Source: an uncultured Saprospiraceae bacterium
Lineage (GTDB): Bacteria > Bacteroidota > Bacteroidia > Chitinophagales > Saprospiraceae
Assembly: GCA_938033975.1 (NCBI GenBank)
Contig: CALHKJ010000151.1
Location: 1 to 5,703, forward strand
Length of the DNA: 5,703 bases
Direction of reading: 5' to 3'
The notes beneath the pieces were generated by a model that saw only the letters and a list, made by a program, of their open reading frames with translations, did no database searches and was not told the DNA's origin. A program made the translations under genes and the position numbers. Positions 1-5,274 of this stretch are shown here, piece by piece; the stretch's first letter is position 1; each line of letters starts with the position of its first letter.

Positions 1-111
1 CCTAACATCAGGTAAGGCTCTTGACACTATGACCGACATCGAATAATCGATGTAGGCTGACTTCATCTCATTCTCAATGTTGATTGGTATAATTCTTTGA
101 TTATCTGCCAT
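1..111 (-). CDS. gyrA: DNA gyrase subunit A, N-terminal 37 codons (partial at left edge)
   Basis: Reading the minus strand from the ATG at 111 gives an open frame to the window edge with no stop. Its 37 residues match the highly conserved GyrA start: a short MADNQ lead, then IIPINIENEMKSAYIDYSM (residues 7-25) and SVIVSRALPDVR (26-37). This is the segment just before the DGLKPVHRR motif of the winged-helix DNA-cleavage domain. GyrA is the breakage-reunion subunit of the A2B2 gyrase that introduces negative supercoils using ATP. The active-site tyrosine and the quinolone-resistance region lie outside the window. The start is fixed because homologues begin at the same point. ParC is the main alternative, but the IIPINIE and EMKSAYIDYSMSVI wording is typical of GyrA. 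The gene is divergent from menG and has a good -7 box at 145-152. Confidence 0.93.
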   Translation of the reverse strand, partial: MADNQRIIPINIENEMKSAYIDYSMSVIVSRALPDVR

Positions 112-271
112 TTATATATTTAATAATTTATCTAAAACGAGCTGCAAATTTAAAAAAAATGAAGGGAAAAAAGGTATATTTTTTAATTATTCTGATGCTA
201 ATTTTAAACAGCAGAGGCTATTATTCTGTTTCTTTGTTATTGAATCGAAAAATCACCAAAATTTAGGTCAA
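112..271. other. Divergent intergenic region between gyrA and menG
   Basis: This 160-bp, very AT-rich spacer must hold the promoters of gyrA (leftward) and of the menG-porT pair (rightward). On the minus strand it has one clear TAnnTTTG box (145-152). On the plus strand I find no full match; the nearest is TAATTTTA at 199-206, which lacks the final G. A 35-codon plus-strand ORF (159-266) starts after an A-rich run and ends 5 nt before the menG start. It encodes a basic N-terminus followed by a hydrophobic stretch. I have not called it as a gene because chance hydrophobic ORFs are common in AT-rich DNA. No hairpin terminator or riboswitch was recognised. Confidence 0.7.
145..152 (-). promoter_or_regulatory. 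Bacteroidota-type -7 box for gyrA
   Basis: The minus strand reads TAAATTTG, a full match to the TAnnTTTG -7 element used by the primary sigma factor of Bacteroidota. Transcription would start about 5-7 nt downstream, near 138-141, giving a leader of roughly 27-30 nt before the gyrA ATG at 111. No clear TTG -33 element is seen at the usual spacing; that region is T-rich instead. Confidence 0.5.
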
Positions 272-1006
272 TTGAAGCACAATGAAGTCGTTCCATATGA
301 AGATGTAAATGCGGACAAAAAGTCCCAAGTAACCTCAATGTTTGACAAAATAGCCCCCTATTATGATGTGTTAAATAGGGTTTTGACAGTAGGCATTGAT
401 CAAAGATGGAGAAAAAAGGCAATTGCAAGCCTTGGAGAGCAGCATTATGAGCGAATTCTAGATATTGCAACAGGTACAGCTGACTTACCAGTAGCGATGA
501 AAAAGCAGCTTAATGTCGATCAAATTGTAGGACTCGACATATCCCCAAAAATGATTGAACTTGGGAAGAAAAAAATTACTGAAAAGAAACTTGATGAATC
601 TGTCAGCCTTGAAGTTGGAGATTCAGAACAAATGCGTTTTGAAGACAACTACTTTCAGGCAGCTACTGCCTCTTTTGGTGTTAGGAATTTTTCAGATTTG
701 CAACAAGGTCTCAATGAAATCTATCGTGTTTTGGACAAACAAGGGAAATTAATGATATTAGAGTTCTCAAAGCCCACAATATTTCCCTTCAAACAGTTGT
801 TTAACATGTACTTCAAATACATTTTGCCAACAGTTGGTAAATTGACTTCGAAGGATCCAAAAGCATACAAATATTTATATGAATCTGTCCAAGCTTTTCC
901 AGATTATGAAGACATGGCAAACATCATCAGAAAATCTGGATTTACAAACGTAAAATACACCCCTTTAACTTTAGGAATATGTACAATATACACGGGAGAA
1001 AAATAG
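272..1006 (+). CDS. ubiE: Demethylmenaquinone methyltransferase (UbiE/MenG family)
   Basis: SAM-dependent C-methyltransferase of 244 residues that makes menaquinone from demethylmenaquinone, the last step of the pathway. Bacteroidota normally use menaquinone only, so the menG role is more likely than the ubiquinone role. The Rossmann-fold motif I LDIATGTADL is at 63-72, and the ribose-binding acidic residue of motif II is D89 in GLDIS. A family signature with YD..N and a downstream W spans 31-46. FGVRNFSDL, the UbiE hallmark FGxRNxxD, starts at 135. RVLDKQGKLMILEFSKP matches the second UbiE signature. The start is TTG at 272: no ATG lies in frame, and the resulting N-terminus (KHNEVVPYE, then KK.QV..MFD.IAP.YD) has the length and wording of Bacteroidota homologues. 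An AGG sits 4 nt upstream. The 3' end overlaps porT by 28 nt, so the two are probably co-transcribed. Confidence 0.95.
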   Translation: MKHNEVVPYEDVNADKKSQVTSMFDKIAPYYDVLNRVLTVGIDQRWRKKAIASLGEQHYERILDIATGTADLPVAMKKQLNVDQIVGLDISPKMIELGKKKITEKKLDESVSLEVGDSEQMRFEDNYFQAATASFGVRNFSDLQQGLNEIYRVLDKQGKLMILEFSKPTIFPFKQLFNMYFKYILPTVGKLTSKDPKAYKYLYESVQAFPDYEDMANIIRKSGFTNVKYTPLTLGICTIYTGEK

Positions 1007-1704
1007 GATTATCCATCATACTTTTGTGCTTTATTTGCACTCAAGGCTTCTCTCAATTTAAAGCAAAAGACAACTACAACTATTTAGATTTTCAAAAGAA
1101 AGCTTACTACTTTGGTATCAGTCTTGGTTTAAATTCCTCCGGCTATCAGGTCAACAAATCAAGTAACTTTATCACAAACGATAGTATTAATATTGTTAAT
1201 GGAATTTATCGTCCTGGCTTTAATCTACACATCATCACCAATCTGAAAATTGGAGAATATTTTGACTTTAGATTCATTCCAGGATTTTCCTTTACAGAAC
1301 GTATTTTTGAGTACAAAGTTGGAACAGGAGATGAGCTTTCTAATAAATCTATTGAGTCTGTTTTTGCAGATTTGCCCTTCTTACTAAGATTCAAATCTGA
1401 GCCATACAAAGACAAAAGAATGTTCGTATTGGCCGGCGTGAAATACCAATATGATGTTGCATCAAACTCAAGGGCCGCTAAGGATAAGGCCCAATTTCTG
1501 GTTCAGGTATCTCCACATGATTTTAGCGTAGAGGTCGGAGCTGGAATGCAATTCTTTTTCCCTTATTTTATCTTCTCCCCTGAAATTAAATTTACACAGG
1601 GAATCGGTAATGTACATATCTACAAAGATGAATTACTTGAATCAAACATCATGGATAATGTGTTGTCAAGGATGATTTCTATTAGCTTTAATTTCGAGGG
1701 CTAG
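979..1704 (+). CDS. porT: PorT/SprT family type IX secretion outer-membrane beta-barrel protein
   Basis: A 241-residue protein with a signal peptide: basic start with R7 and K8, hydrophobic core LSIILLCFICT (11-21), probable cleavage after G-F-S25. The mature part is built of alternating short beta strands. NYLDFQKKAYYFGISLGLN (34-52), PGFNL (79-83), LKIGEYFDFRFIPGFSF (89-105) and the aromatic C-terminal strand ISISFNFE fit the PorT branch of OMP beta-barrel domains. PorT is an integral outer-membrane protein required for type IX secretion in Porphyromonas gingivalis and, as SprT, for gliding in Flavobacterium. Its length is normal for the family. The ATG at 979 lies inside menG, and no later ATG would keep the signal peptide. 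As I recall, ubiE next to porT recurs in other Bacteroidota. The stop codon overlaps that of convergent acpH. A generic PorT-like barrel is the main alternative. Confidence 0.88.
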   Translation: MYNIHGRKIGLSIILLCFICTQGFSQFKAKDNYNYLDFQKKAYYFGISLGLNSSGYQVNKSSNFITNDSINIVNGIYRPGFNLHIITNLKIGEYFDFRFIPGFSFTERIFEYKVGTGDELSNKSIESVFADLPFLLRFKSEPYKDKRMFVLAGVKYQYDVASNSRAAKDKAQFLVQVSPHDFSVEVGAGMQFFFPYFIFSPEIKFTQGIGNVHIYKDELLESNIMDNVLSRMISISFNFEG

Positions 1705-2282
1705 CAATTACAATTCAGCTCTACGTAGCTTATCATTTCTGGAAACATTTTAAGAAACGAGGCATTCAAAGTATCGTGATGAGCCTCTAGAATCTCTCCA
1801 ACTTTGTCAAAGTTGGCCTTAAATTTTGTACGCTTCTGCAGATGTAAAAACGTAGAATGAAGTGCAGCTTCAGATGAGCAAGAAAGTAGAAAATTATGAG
1901 CAATCATACTTTCAAAACGCACTACGATCTTCTCTTGTAAATGTGGATAGTTCTTTTCTAGAACTGAATAAATATTTTTAGAAAAAAGAGATAAATCCTC
2001 ACCACTGAAATTTCCCCAATTGATGGACAGAAAATAATCCCAAAGTATATCTAGAACCACCGGGGCATATTTACCTTGAGTGGGATAAACTAGCTTTAAA
2101 GACTTTGATACAATTGGATGTTGATCAGTGTAACTATCAATCTTTCGGTGTAAATCTATACCCTTTTGAATGGCATCATTGTAGGCTATTTCATCCTTCT
2201 TTTTGATCATGTCAGTGATCATATTTCCAATCAATAAATCTTCATCTCCACAGGATAAATAGCTATGAGCCAAATAATTCAT
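1701..2282 (-). CDS. acpH: Acyl carrier protein phosphodiesterase (AcpH family)
   Basis: A 193-residue protein, the same length as Escherichia coli AcpH. AcpH hydrolyses the phosphodiester that joins 4'-phosphopantetheine to the serine of ACP, turning holo-ACP into apo-ACP. Family landmarks appear in order: MNYLAH at the N-terminus (E. coli MNFLAH), GN..TD at 19-24, G...HRKIDSYTD at 41-53, APVVLDILWDYFLS at 73-86 followed by W89, and a C-terminal AHHD at 167-170. The HR.ID..TD and AP..LD..WD.FL blocks carry the conserved acidic and histidine residues of this HD-related family. No signal peptide or membrane segment is visible, so it should be cytosolic. The start is fixed by the MNYLAH match. 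It is transcribed alone, divergent from ychF, and converges on porT with a shared CTAG at the stops. The protein ends in the unusual tail NCNC. Confidence 0.9.
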   Translation of the reverse strand: MNYLAHSYLSCGDEDLLIGNMITDMIKKKDEIAYNDAIQKGIDLHRKIDSYTDQHPIVSKSLKLVYPTQGKYAPVVLDILWDYFLSINWGNFSGEDLSLFSKNIYSVLEKNYPHLQEKIVVRFESMIAHNFLLSCSSEAALHSTFLHLQKRTKFKANFDKVGEILEAHHDTLNASFLKMFPEMISYVELNCNC

Positions 2283-2286
2283 ATTG

Positions 2287-2294
2287 CAAATGTA
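2287..2294 (-). promoter_or_regulatory. TAnnTTTG -7 box directly upstream of acpH
   Basis: The minus strand reads TACATTTG, a full match to the TAnnTTTG consensus. It ends only 4 nt before the acpH ATG, so a start 5-7 nt downstream would fall at or next to the A of the start codon and give a leaderless mRNA. A TTG lies upstream at 2309-2311, but the 14-nt spacing is short for a -33 element. The match may be chance. Confidence 0.35.
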
Positions 2295-2326
2295 GCTTAA
2301 TTAATTTCCAAATCGATTCAGAAGTT

Positions 2327-2334
2327 TATCTTTG
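2327..2334 (+). promoter_or_regulatory. Bacteroidota-type -7 box for ychF-rluE
   Basis: The plus strand reads TATCTTTG followed by CGGCG, a full TAnnTTTG match in the TATCTTTGC form that is common at strong Bacteroidota promoters. Transcription would start near 2340, giving a leader of about 17 nt before the ychF ATG at 2357. The leader is A-rich before the start codon and has no Shine-Dalgarno sequence. No TTG is present at the usual -33 spacing. Confidence 0.55.
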
Positions 2335-2356
2335 CGGCGCATTAAACAAGCAAAAT

Positions 2357-3454
2357 ATGGCACTTCAATGTGGAATCGTTGGTCTACCCAACGTCGGAAA
2401 ATCAACTTTATTCAACGCATTAACCTCTGCGAAGGCTTTGGCGGCGAATTATCCATTTGCAACCAAGGATCCAAATGTTGGAATCATCACTGTACCTGAT
2501 GAAAGATTAGATAAACTTGCGGAATTAGTAAATCCACAAAAAGTCCTTCCAACAACCATAGAGATTGTTGATATTGCTGGATTGATAAAAGGAGCTAGTA
2601 AAGGCGAAGGTTTAGGTAATCAATTTTTGGCAAATATTCGTGAAGTAGATGCCATAGCTCATGTGGTTAGATGCTTTGACGATGATAACATTGTGCACGT
2701 CGATGGAAATATTGACCCTGTTGCTGATAAAGAAATCATCGATATGGAGTTGATACTTAAAGATATTGAGGTAGTCGGAAAGCGAGTTGAGAAAATAGCA
2801 AAGGCTGCCAAAAGTGGAGACAAGGCTGAAAAAACAAAATTGGAATGGGCCAACGAATTATTGGCACATTTAGAGGCCGAGAAACCGGCCAGAACACTAG
2901 AATGGGAAGATGAAAAAGGAAAGTTCATTAAAGAAATGATGCTTCTCACCTATAAGCCCATACTTTATGTTTGTAATGTAGATGAAGGATCGGTATTAAC
3001 TGGAAATACATATACAGAAAAATTTAAAGCGGCAGTTGCCAATGAAAATGCTGGTGTAGTCTTGATTAGTGCAGCGATTGAAGCAGACATTGCTGAGCTA
3101 GACACAAAGGAAGAGCGAATGGAATTTGTACAAGAGATGGGATTGAAAGAGCCAGGTGTAAACAGAGTGATTCAAGCATGTTATAAATTATTAAACCTCA
3201 TTACTTATTTCACTGCTGGTGAAAAAGAAGTAAGAGCTTGGACAGTTCTTGAAGGATCGAAAGCTCCGCAAGCTGCAGGAGTAATTCACACTGACTTTGA
3301 AAAAGGATTCATTCGTGCAGAAGTAATCAAGTACAATGACTTCATTACATATGGATCAGAAAGTAAAGCAAGAGATAATGGTAAACTTTCCTCAGAGGGA
3401 AAAGAATACATAGTAGGTGATGGAGATGTGATGCACTTTAGGTTTAATGTCTAA
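2357..3454 (+). CDS. ychF: Ribosome-binding ATPase YchF (Obg-family, OLA1-like)
   Basis: A 365-residue P-loop NTPase, close to the 363 residues of E. coli YchF. The G1 Walker A motif GLPNVGKST is at 9-17, the G3 motif DIAGL at 72-76, and the fourth motif is NVDE at 207-210 instead of the GTPase NKxD; this is why YchF/OLA1 proteins prefer ATP. H114 lies at the same position as the histidine reported to be needed for hydrolysis in E. coli. Residues from about 125 to 195 form the charged, helical insertion, and from about 280 the C-terminal TGS domain follows (GEKEVRAWT, then FIRAEVI and the closing GDVMHFRFNV). YchF binds ribosomes and is linked to stress and translation control in the cytosol. 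The gene has its own -7 box, and its stop overlaps the rluE start as TAATG. Confidence 0.98.
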   Translation: MALQCGIVGLPNVGKSTLFNALTSAKALAANYPFATKDPNVGIITVPDERLDKLAELVNPQKVLPTTIEIVDIAGLIKGASKGEGLGNQFLANIREVDAIAHVVRCFDDDNIVHVDGNIDPVADKEIIDMELILKDIEVVGKRVEKIAKAAKSGDKAEKTKLEWANELLAHLEAEKPARTLEWEDEKGKFIKEMMLLTYKPILYVCNVDEGSVLTGNTYTEKFKAAVANENAGVVLISAAIEADIAELDTKEERMEFVQEMGLKEPGVNRVIQACYKLLNLITYFTAGEKEVRAWTVLEGSKAPQAAGVIHTDFEKGFIRAEVIKYNDFITYGSESKARDNGKLSSEGKEYIVGDGDVMHFRFNV

Positions 3455-4029
3455 TGGACTACCCTTTCAAAAATGAATATCAGTACTATGCAATTTATAA
3501 GCCCTATAATGTACTGAGTCAATTTACACCTGATCACCCTGGTCAGATTTGCCTCAAAGATATCATCGAAGTAGATAAAGATATCTACCCTGTTGGAAGA
3601 TTGGATAAAGACTCTGAAGGTCTTTTGATCTTATCTAATGACCCTGGTCTCAACTCATGGTTACTCAATCCAAAAAGTGAAAAATCAAAAATTTATTGGG
3701 TTCAATTGGAAGGAGACATTACAGAAGAAGCGATTAGTGAGTTAATAAAAGGTATTGAAATACGCATCAAAGGCAAGTATCACTTTGTGAAAGCGAAGGA
3801 AGCTAATAAGATAACAGAACCACATTTGCCTGAGCGCAATCCACCCATAAGATATCGTGCAAATATCCCTACTTCTTGGTGCTCAATACAAATCAGTGAA
3901 GGTAAAAATAGACAGGTTAGAAGAATGTTTGCAAAGGTAAATTTTCCAGTCTTGCGATTGGTGAGAGCAAAAATTGAAGACATCACAATCGCAGGAATGA
4001 GTCCAAACGAACTGAAAAGCATCGTTTAG
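3454..4029 (+). CDS. rluE: 23S rRNA pseudouridine synthase RluE-type
   Basis: A 191-residue RsuA-family pseudouridine synthase. It starts directly in the catalytic domain with no S4 RNA-binding domain, as in E. coli RluE, which isomerises U2457 in 23S rRNA near the peptidyl transferase centre. The substrate-domain opening KPYNVLSQFT (16-25) closely matches RluE KPYDVLPQFT. The catalytic motif GRLDKDSEGLLIL (48-60) carries the essential aspartate D51. RNPPIR (128-133), IPTSW (138-142) and EGKNRQVRRMF (149-159) are further RluE-type blocks. The ATG shares its A with the ychF TAA stop (TAATG), which suggests translational coupling and a shared transcript. RluB or RluF are less likely because those carry an S4 domain. 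The gene converges on the LRR lipoprotein gene with a 19-bp gap, where no intrinsic terminator is evident. Confidence 0.93.
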   Translation: MDYPFKNEYQYYAIYKPYNVLSQFTPDHPGQICLKDIIEVDKDIYPVGRLDKDSEGLLILSNDPGLNSWLLNPKSEKSKIYWVQLEGDITEEAISELIKGIEIRIKGKYHFVKAKEANKITEPHLPERNPPIRYRANIPTSWCSIQISEGKNRQVRRMFAKVNFPVLRLVRAKIEDITIAGMSPNELKSIV

Positions 4030-4048
4030 CAACGAGATAAACTATGTT

Positions 4049-5182
4049 CTATTTCTGGTTCAACAAATTCTTCTTTTTAGTTTTATACTGCGTAAGCTTA
4101 TCATTGAATTGATTAGCCTCCCCTTTCGAAACTTGGATTTTTCTATCATCGATAACGGGGCTTAAATCTGAAATATTTGTATTGGCGATACTCACCACTT
4201 TTAAATTTTTCAATCCTTTTAGAGGAGACAAATCAGTAACTTTTGTGTCATTCAAATAAATCTTAATTAAGTTATCGCATCCTTCGATTCCATCAAGTGA
4301 CTTCAAATCAGAACCATAGGCATATAGATATTCCAATTGCTTCAAATTTTTCAGAGCCGTAAGCGAAGTTACTTTGGTACCAGCGATATTTAATGTTTGC
4401 ATTTCAGTGCAATTCCTTATTGGCGATAAATCACGGACCAGTGTATTTTCTAAACTCAGCTCTTTTATTTTGGTTTGTTTGGTAAGAGGAGCAATGGAGG
4501 AAATCTTAGATTTTGAAAAAGTAACCATCTTAAGTTCAAGGCAATTCTCAATTCCTTTTACATTTTTAATGTTTAAATCCCTAGCAGCTAAGTTCTGCAA
4601 GGATGTTAATTTTTTTAAGGCGATCAAGGAAGTAACCTCGCTGCCATTGATGTTTAGATTCTCTAGATTTATGTTATTCTGAATAGCACTAAGATCATTA
4701 ACTTTTGAATTATCAATACTGAGTTGAATCAAATTTGGTAGACTAGAGATAGGAGCAAGATCCTTAATCTTTGACTTACTCAATGTCAGAAAATTTAGAT
4801 TTTTAAACATTGAAATAGGCTCTAAGTTCTCGACTGGACAGTTAAATACTCCTAGTGACACAAGATCGTCGAAGCCTACAATTAAGGAAAGATCTGTAAG
4901 TGGATTCTTCAAACCGAAGTAAAGAAATTTTACTTCTTTTGCTTTTCTAAAGTCCTCTTTAGAAACCAATTCTTTCATTTTAATTTGATCTAAAGCTGCT
5001 AGTTGAACTGACCGATCAAGTGAATCCCACCATGAAGTTTGATCAGCTGTTGGTTGATTATTCTTCTTGATAGAAGTCTTTTTAGGCTTTATCACCTCAG
5101 AAGAGGATTCCGAATTACAAGAAAAGAAACCCATCAGGCTTATTAAAAGAATCAGTCCAAAGTATTTATATACTGCATTCAT
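4049..5182 (-). CDS. Leucine-rich-repeat lipoprotein, internalin-like
   Basis: A 377-residue protein of unknown specific role. The N-terminus is a lipoprotein signal: K6, hydrophobic core LILLISLMGFF, then a lipobox-like F-F-S-C with C22 as the lipid site, so it is probably anchored in the outer membrane. Residues 23-45 are a Ser/Lys-rich linker with two early acidic residues (E25, E29). WWDSL at 51-55 opens an N-terminal cap; similar WWxSL segments precede LRRs in other Bacteroidota proteins, as I recall. Residues 95-336 hold eleven contiguous 22-residue LRRs of the internalin/SDS22 type (for example VTDLSPLKGLKNL), followed by a partial twelfth (337-346) and a Lys-rich tail. No type IX secretion C-terminal domain is seen. 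LRR solenoids bind proteins, so a binding or scaffold role at the surface or in the periplasm is an inference. The gene is downstream of pdhB but has its own -7 boxes. Confidence 0.85.
   Translation of the reverse strand: MNAVYKYFGLILLISLMGFFSCNSESSSEVIKPKKTSIKKNNQPTADQTSWWDSLDRSVQLAALDQIKMKELVSKEDFRKAKEVKFLYFGLKNPLTDLSLIVGFDDLVSLGVFNCPVENLEPISMFKNLNFLTLSKSKIKDLAPISSLPNLIQLSIDNSKVNDLSAIQNNINLENLNINGSEVTSLIALKKLTSLQNLAARDLNIKNVKGIENCLELKMVTFSKSKISSIAPLTKQTKIKELSLENTLVRDLSPIRNCTEMQTLNIAGTKVTSLTALKNLKQLEYLYAYGSDLKSLDGIEGCDNLIKIYLNDTKVTDLSPLKGLKNLKVVSIANTNISDLSPVIDDRKIQVSKGEANQFNDKLTQYKTKKKNLLNQK
4175..4900 (-). repeat. Eleven tandem 66-bp units encoding 22-residue LRRs
   Basis: The translated region splits into exactly eleven 22-residue units with no insertion or deletion, starting LTDLSLI at residue 95 and ending at residue 336. 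Conserved hydrophobic positions are 1, 4, 7, 13, 16 and 18, with D/S at 3 and often S-P or A-P at 5-6. Units 4-7 (4439-4702) and 8-11 (4175-4438) are more alike in register than neighbouring units, giving a four-unit, 264-bp higher-order period. The repeat has diverged at DNA level and is not a simple satellite. Confidence 0.9.
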
Positions 5183-5274
5183 ACAGGTATAATTATAGTA
5201 ACTTAAACAAAAGTAGTAAGATTAAAAATGCGGACTAATCTACAAAATTACAAACCAGTGCTCAGGATTATAGC
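5183..5274 (-). other. Spacer between pdhB and the LRR lipoprotein gene
   Basis: This AT-rich spacer separates two genes transcribed in the same (leftward) direction. It carries two full TAnnTTTG matches on the minus strand (5208-5215 and 5243-5250), so the LRR gene can be transcribed on its own. I find no GC-rich hairpin with a T run after the pdhB stop, so read-through from pdhB cannot be excluded. Confidence 0.5.
5208..5215 (-). promoter_or_regulatory. Bacteroidota-type -7 box for the LRR lipoprotein gene
   Basis: The minus strand reads TACTTTTG, a full match to TAnnTTTG. Transcription would start near 5202, giving a leader of about 20 nt before the ATG at 5182. A TTA (two of three matches to TTG) lies 20 nt upstream of the box. 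A second match, TAATTTTG at 5243-5250, could be an alternative start with a leader of about 55 nt. Confidence 0.45.

Noticed and set aside
199..206. TAATTTTA as a -7 box for menG
   Set aside because: It lacks the final G of TAnnTTTG and no TTG is found at a suitable distance upstream, so it is too weak to annotate.
237..470. 77-codon minus-strand ORF opposite the start of menG
   Set aside because: It lies antisense to the conserved N-terminal part of MenG, has no recognisable domain, and reads as an alternative-frame shadow.
555..752. 65-codon plus-strand ORF inside menG
   Set aside because: It is fully contained in another frame of MenG across its conserved methyltransferase motifs; its Lys/Leu-rich product looks like no protein family.
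1206..1415. 69-codon minus-strand ORF opposite porT
   Set aside because: Antisense to the PorT barrel region with no start context or domain; a shadow frame.
1721..1728. 8-bp perfect palindrome CTACGTAG near the porT/acpH stops
   Set aside because: It lies inside acpH coding sequence, does not extend into a stem and has no T run, so it is not a terminator; chance is sufficient.
2659..2949. 96-codon minus-strand ORF opposite ychF
   Set aside because: Ser-rich translation typical of reading the complement of a Lys/Glu-rich helical segment; ychF is certain here.
3780..4022. 80-codon minus-strand ORF opposite the end of rluE
   Set aside because: Covers the conserved RNPPIR and NRQVRRM blocks of RluE on the other strand; no independent support.
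4030..4048. Possible bidirectional terminator between rluE and the LRR gene
   Set aside because: The 19-bp gap is AT-rich with no inverted repeat that could form a stable hairpin.
4374..4682. 102-codon plus-strand ORF opposite the LRR array
   Set aside because: The hydrophobic look comes from reading the complement of repeated Leu/Lys/Asn codons; it inherits the 66-bp period and has no family match.
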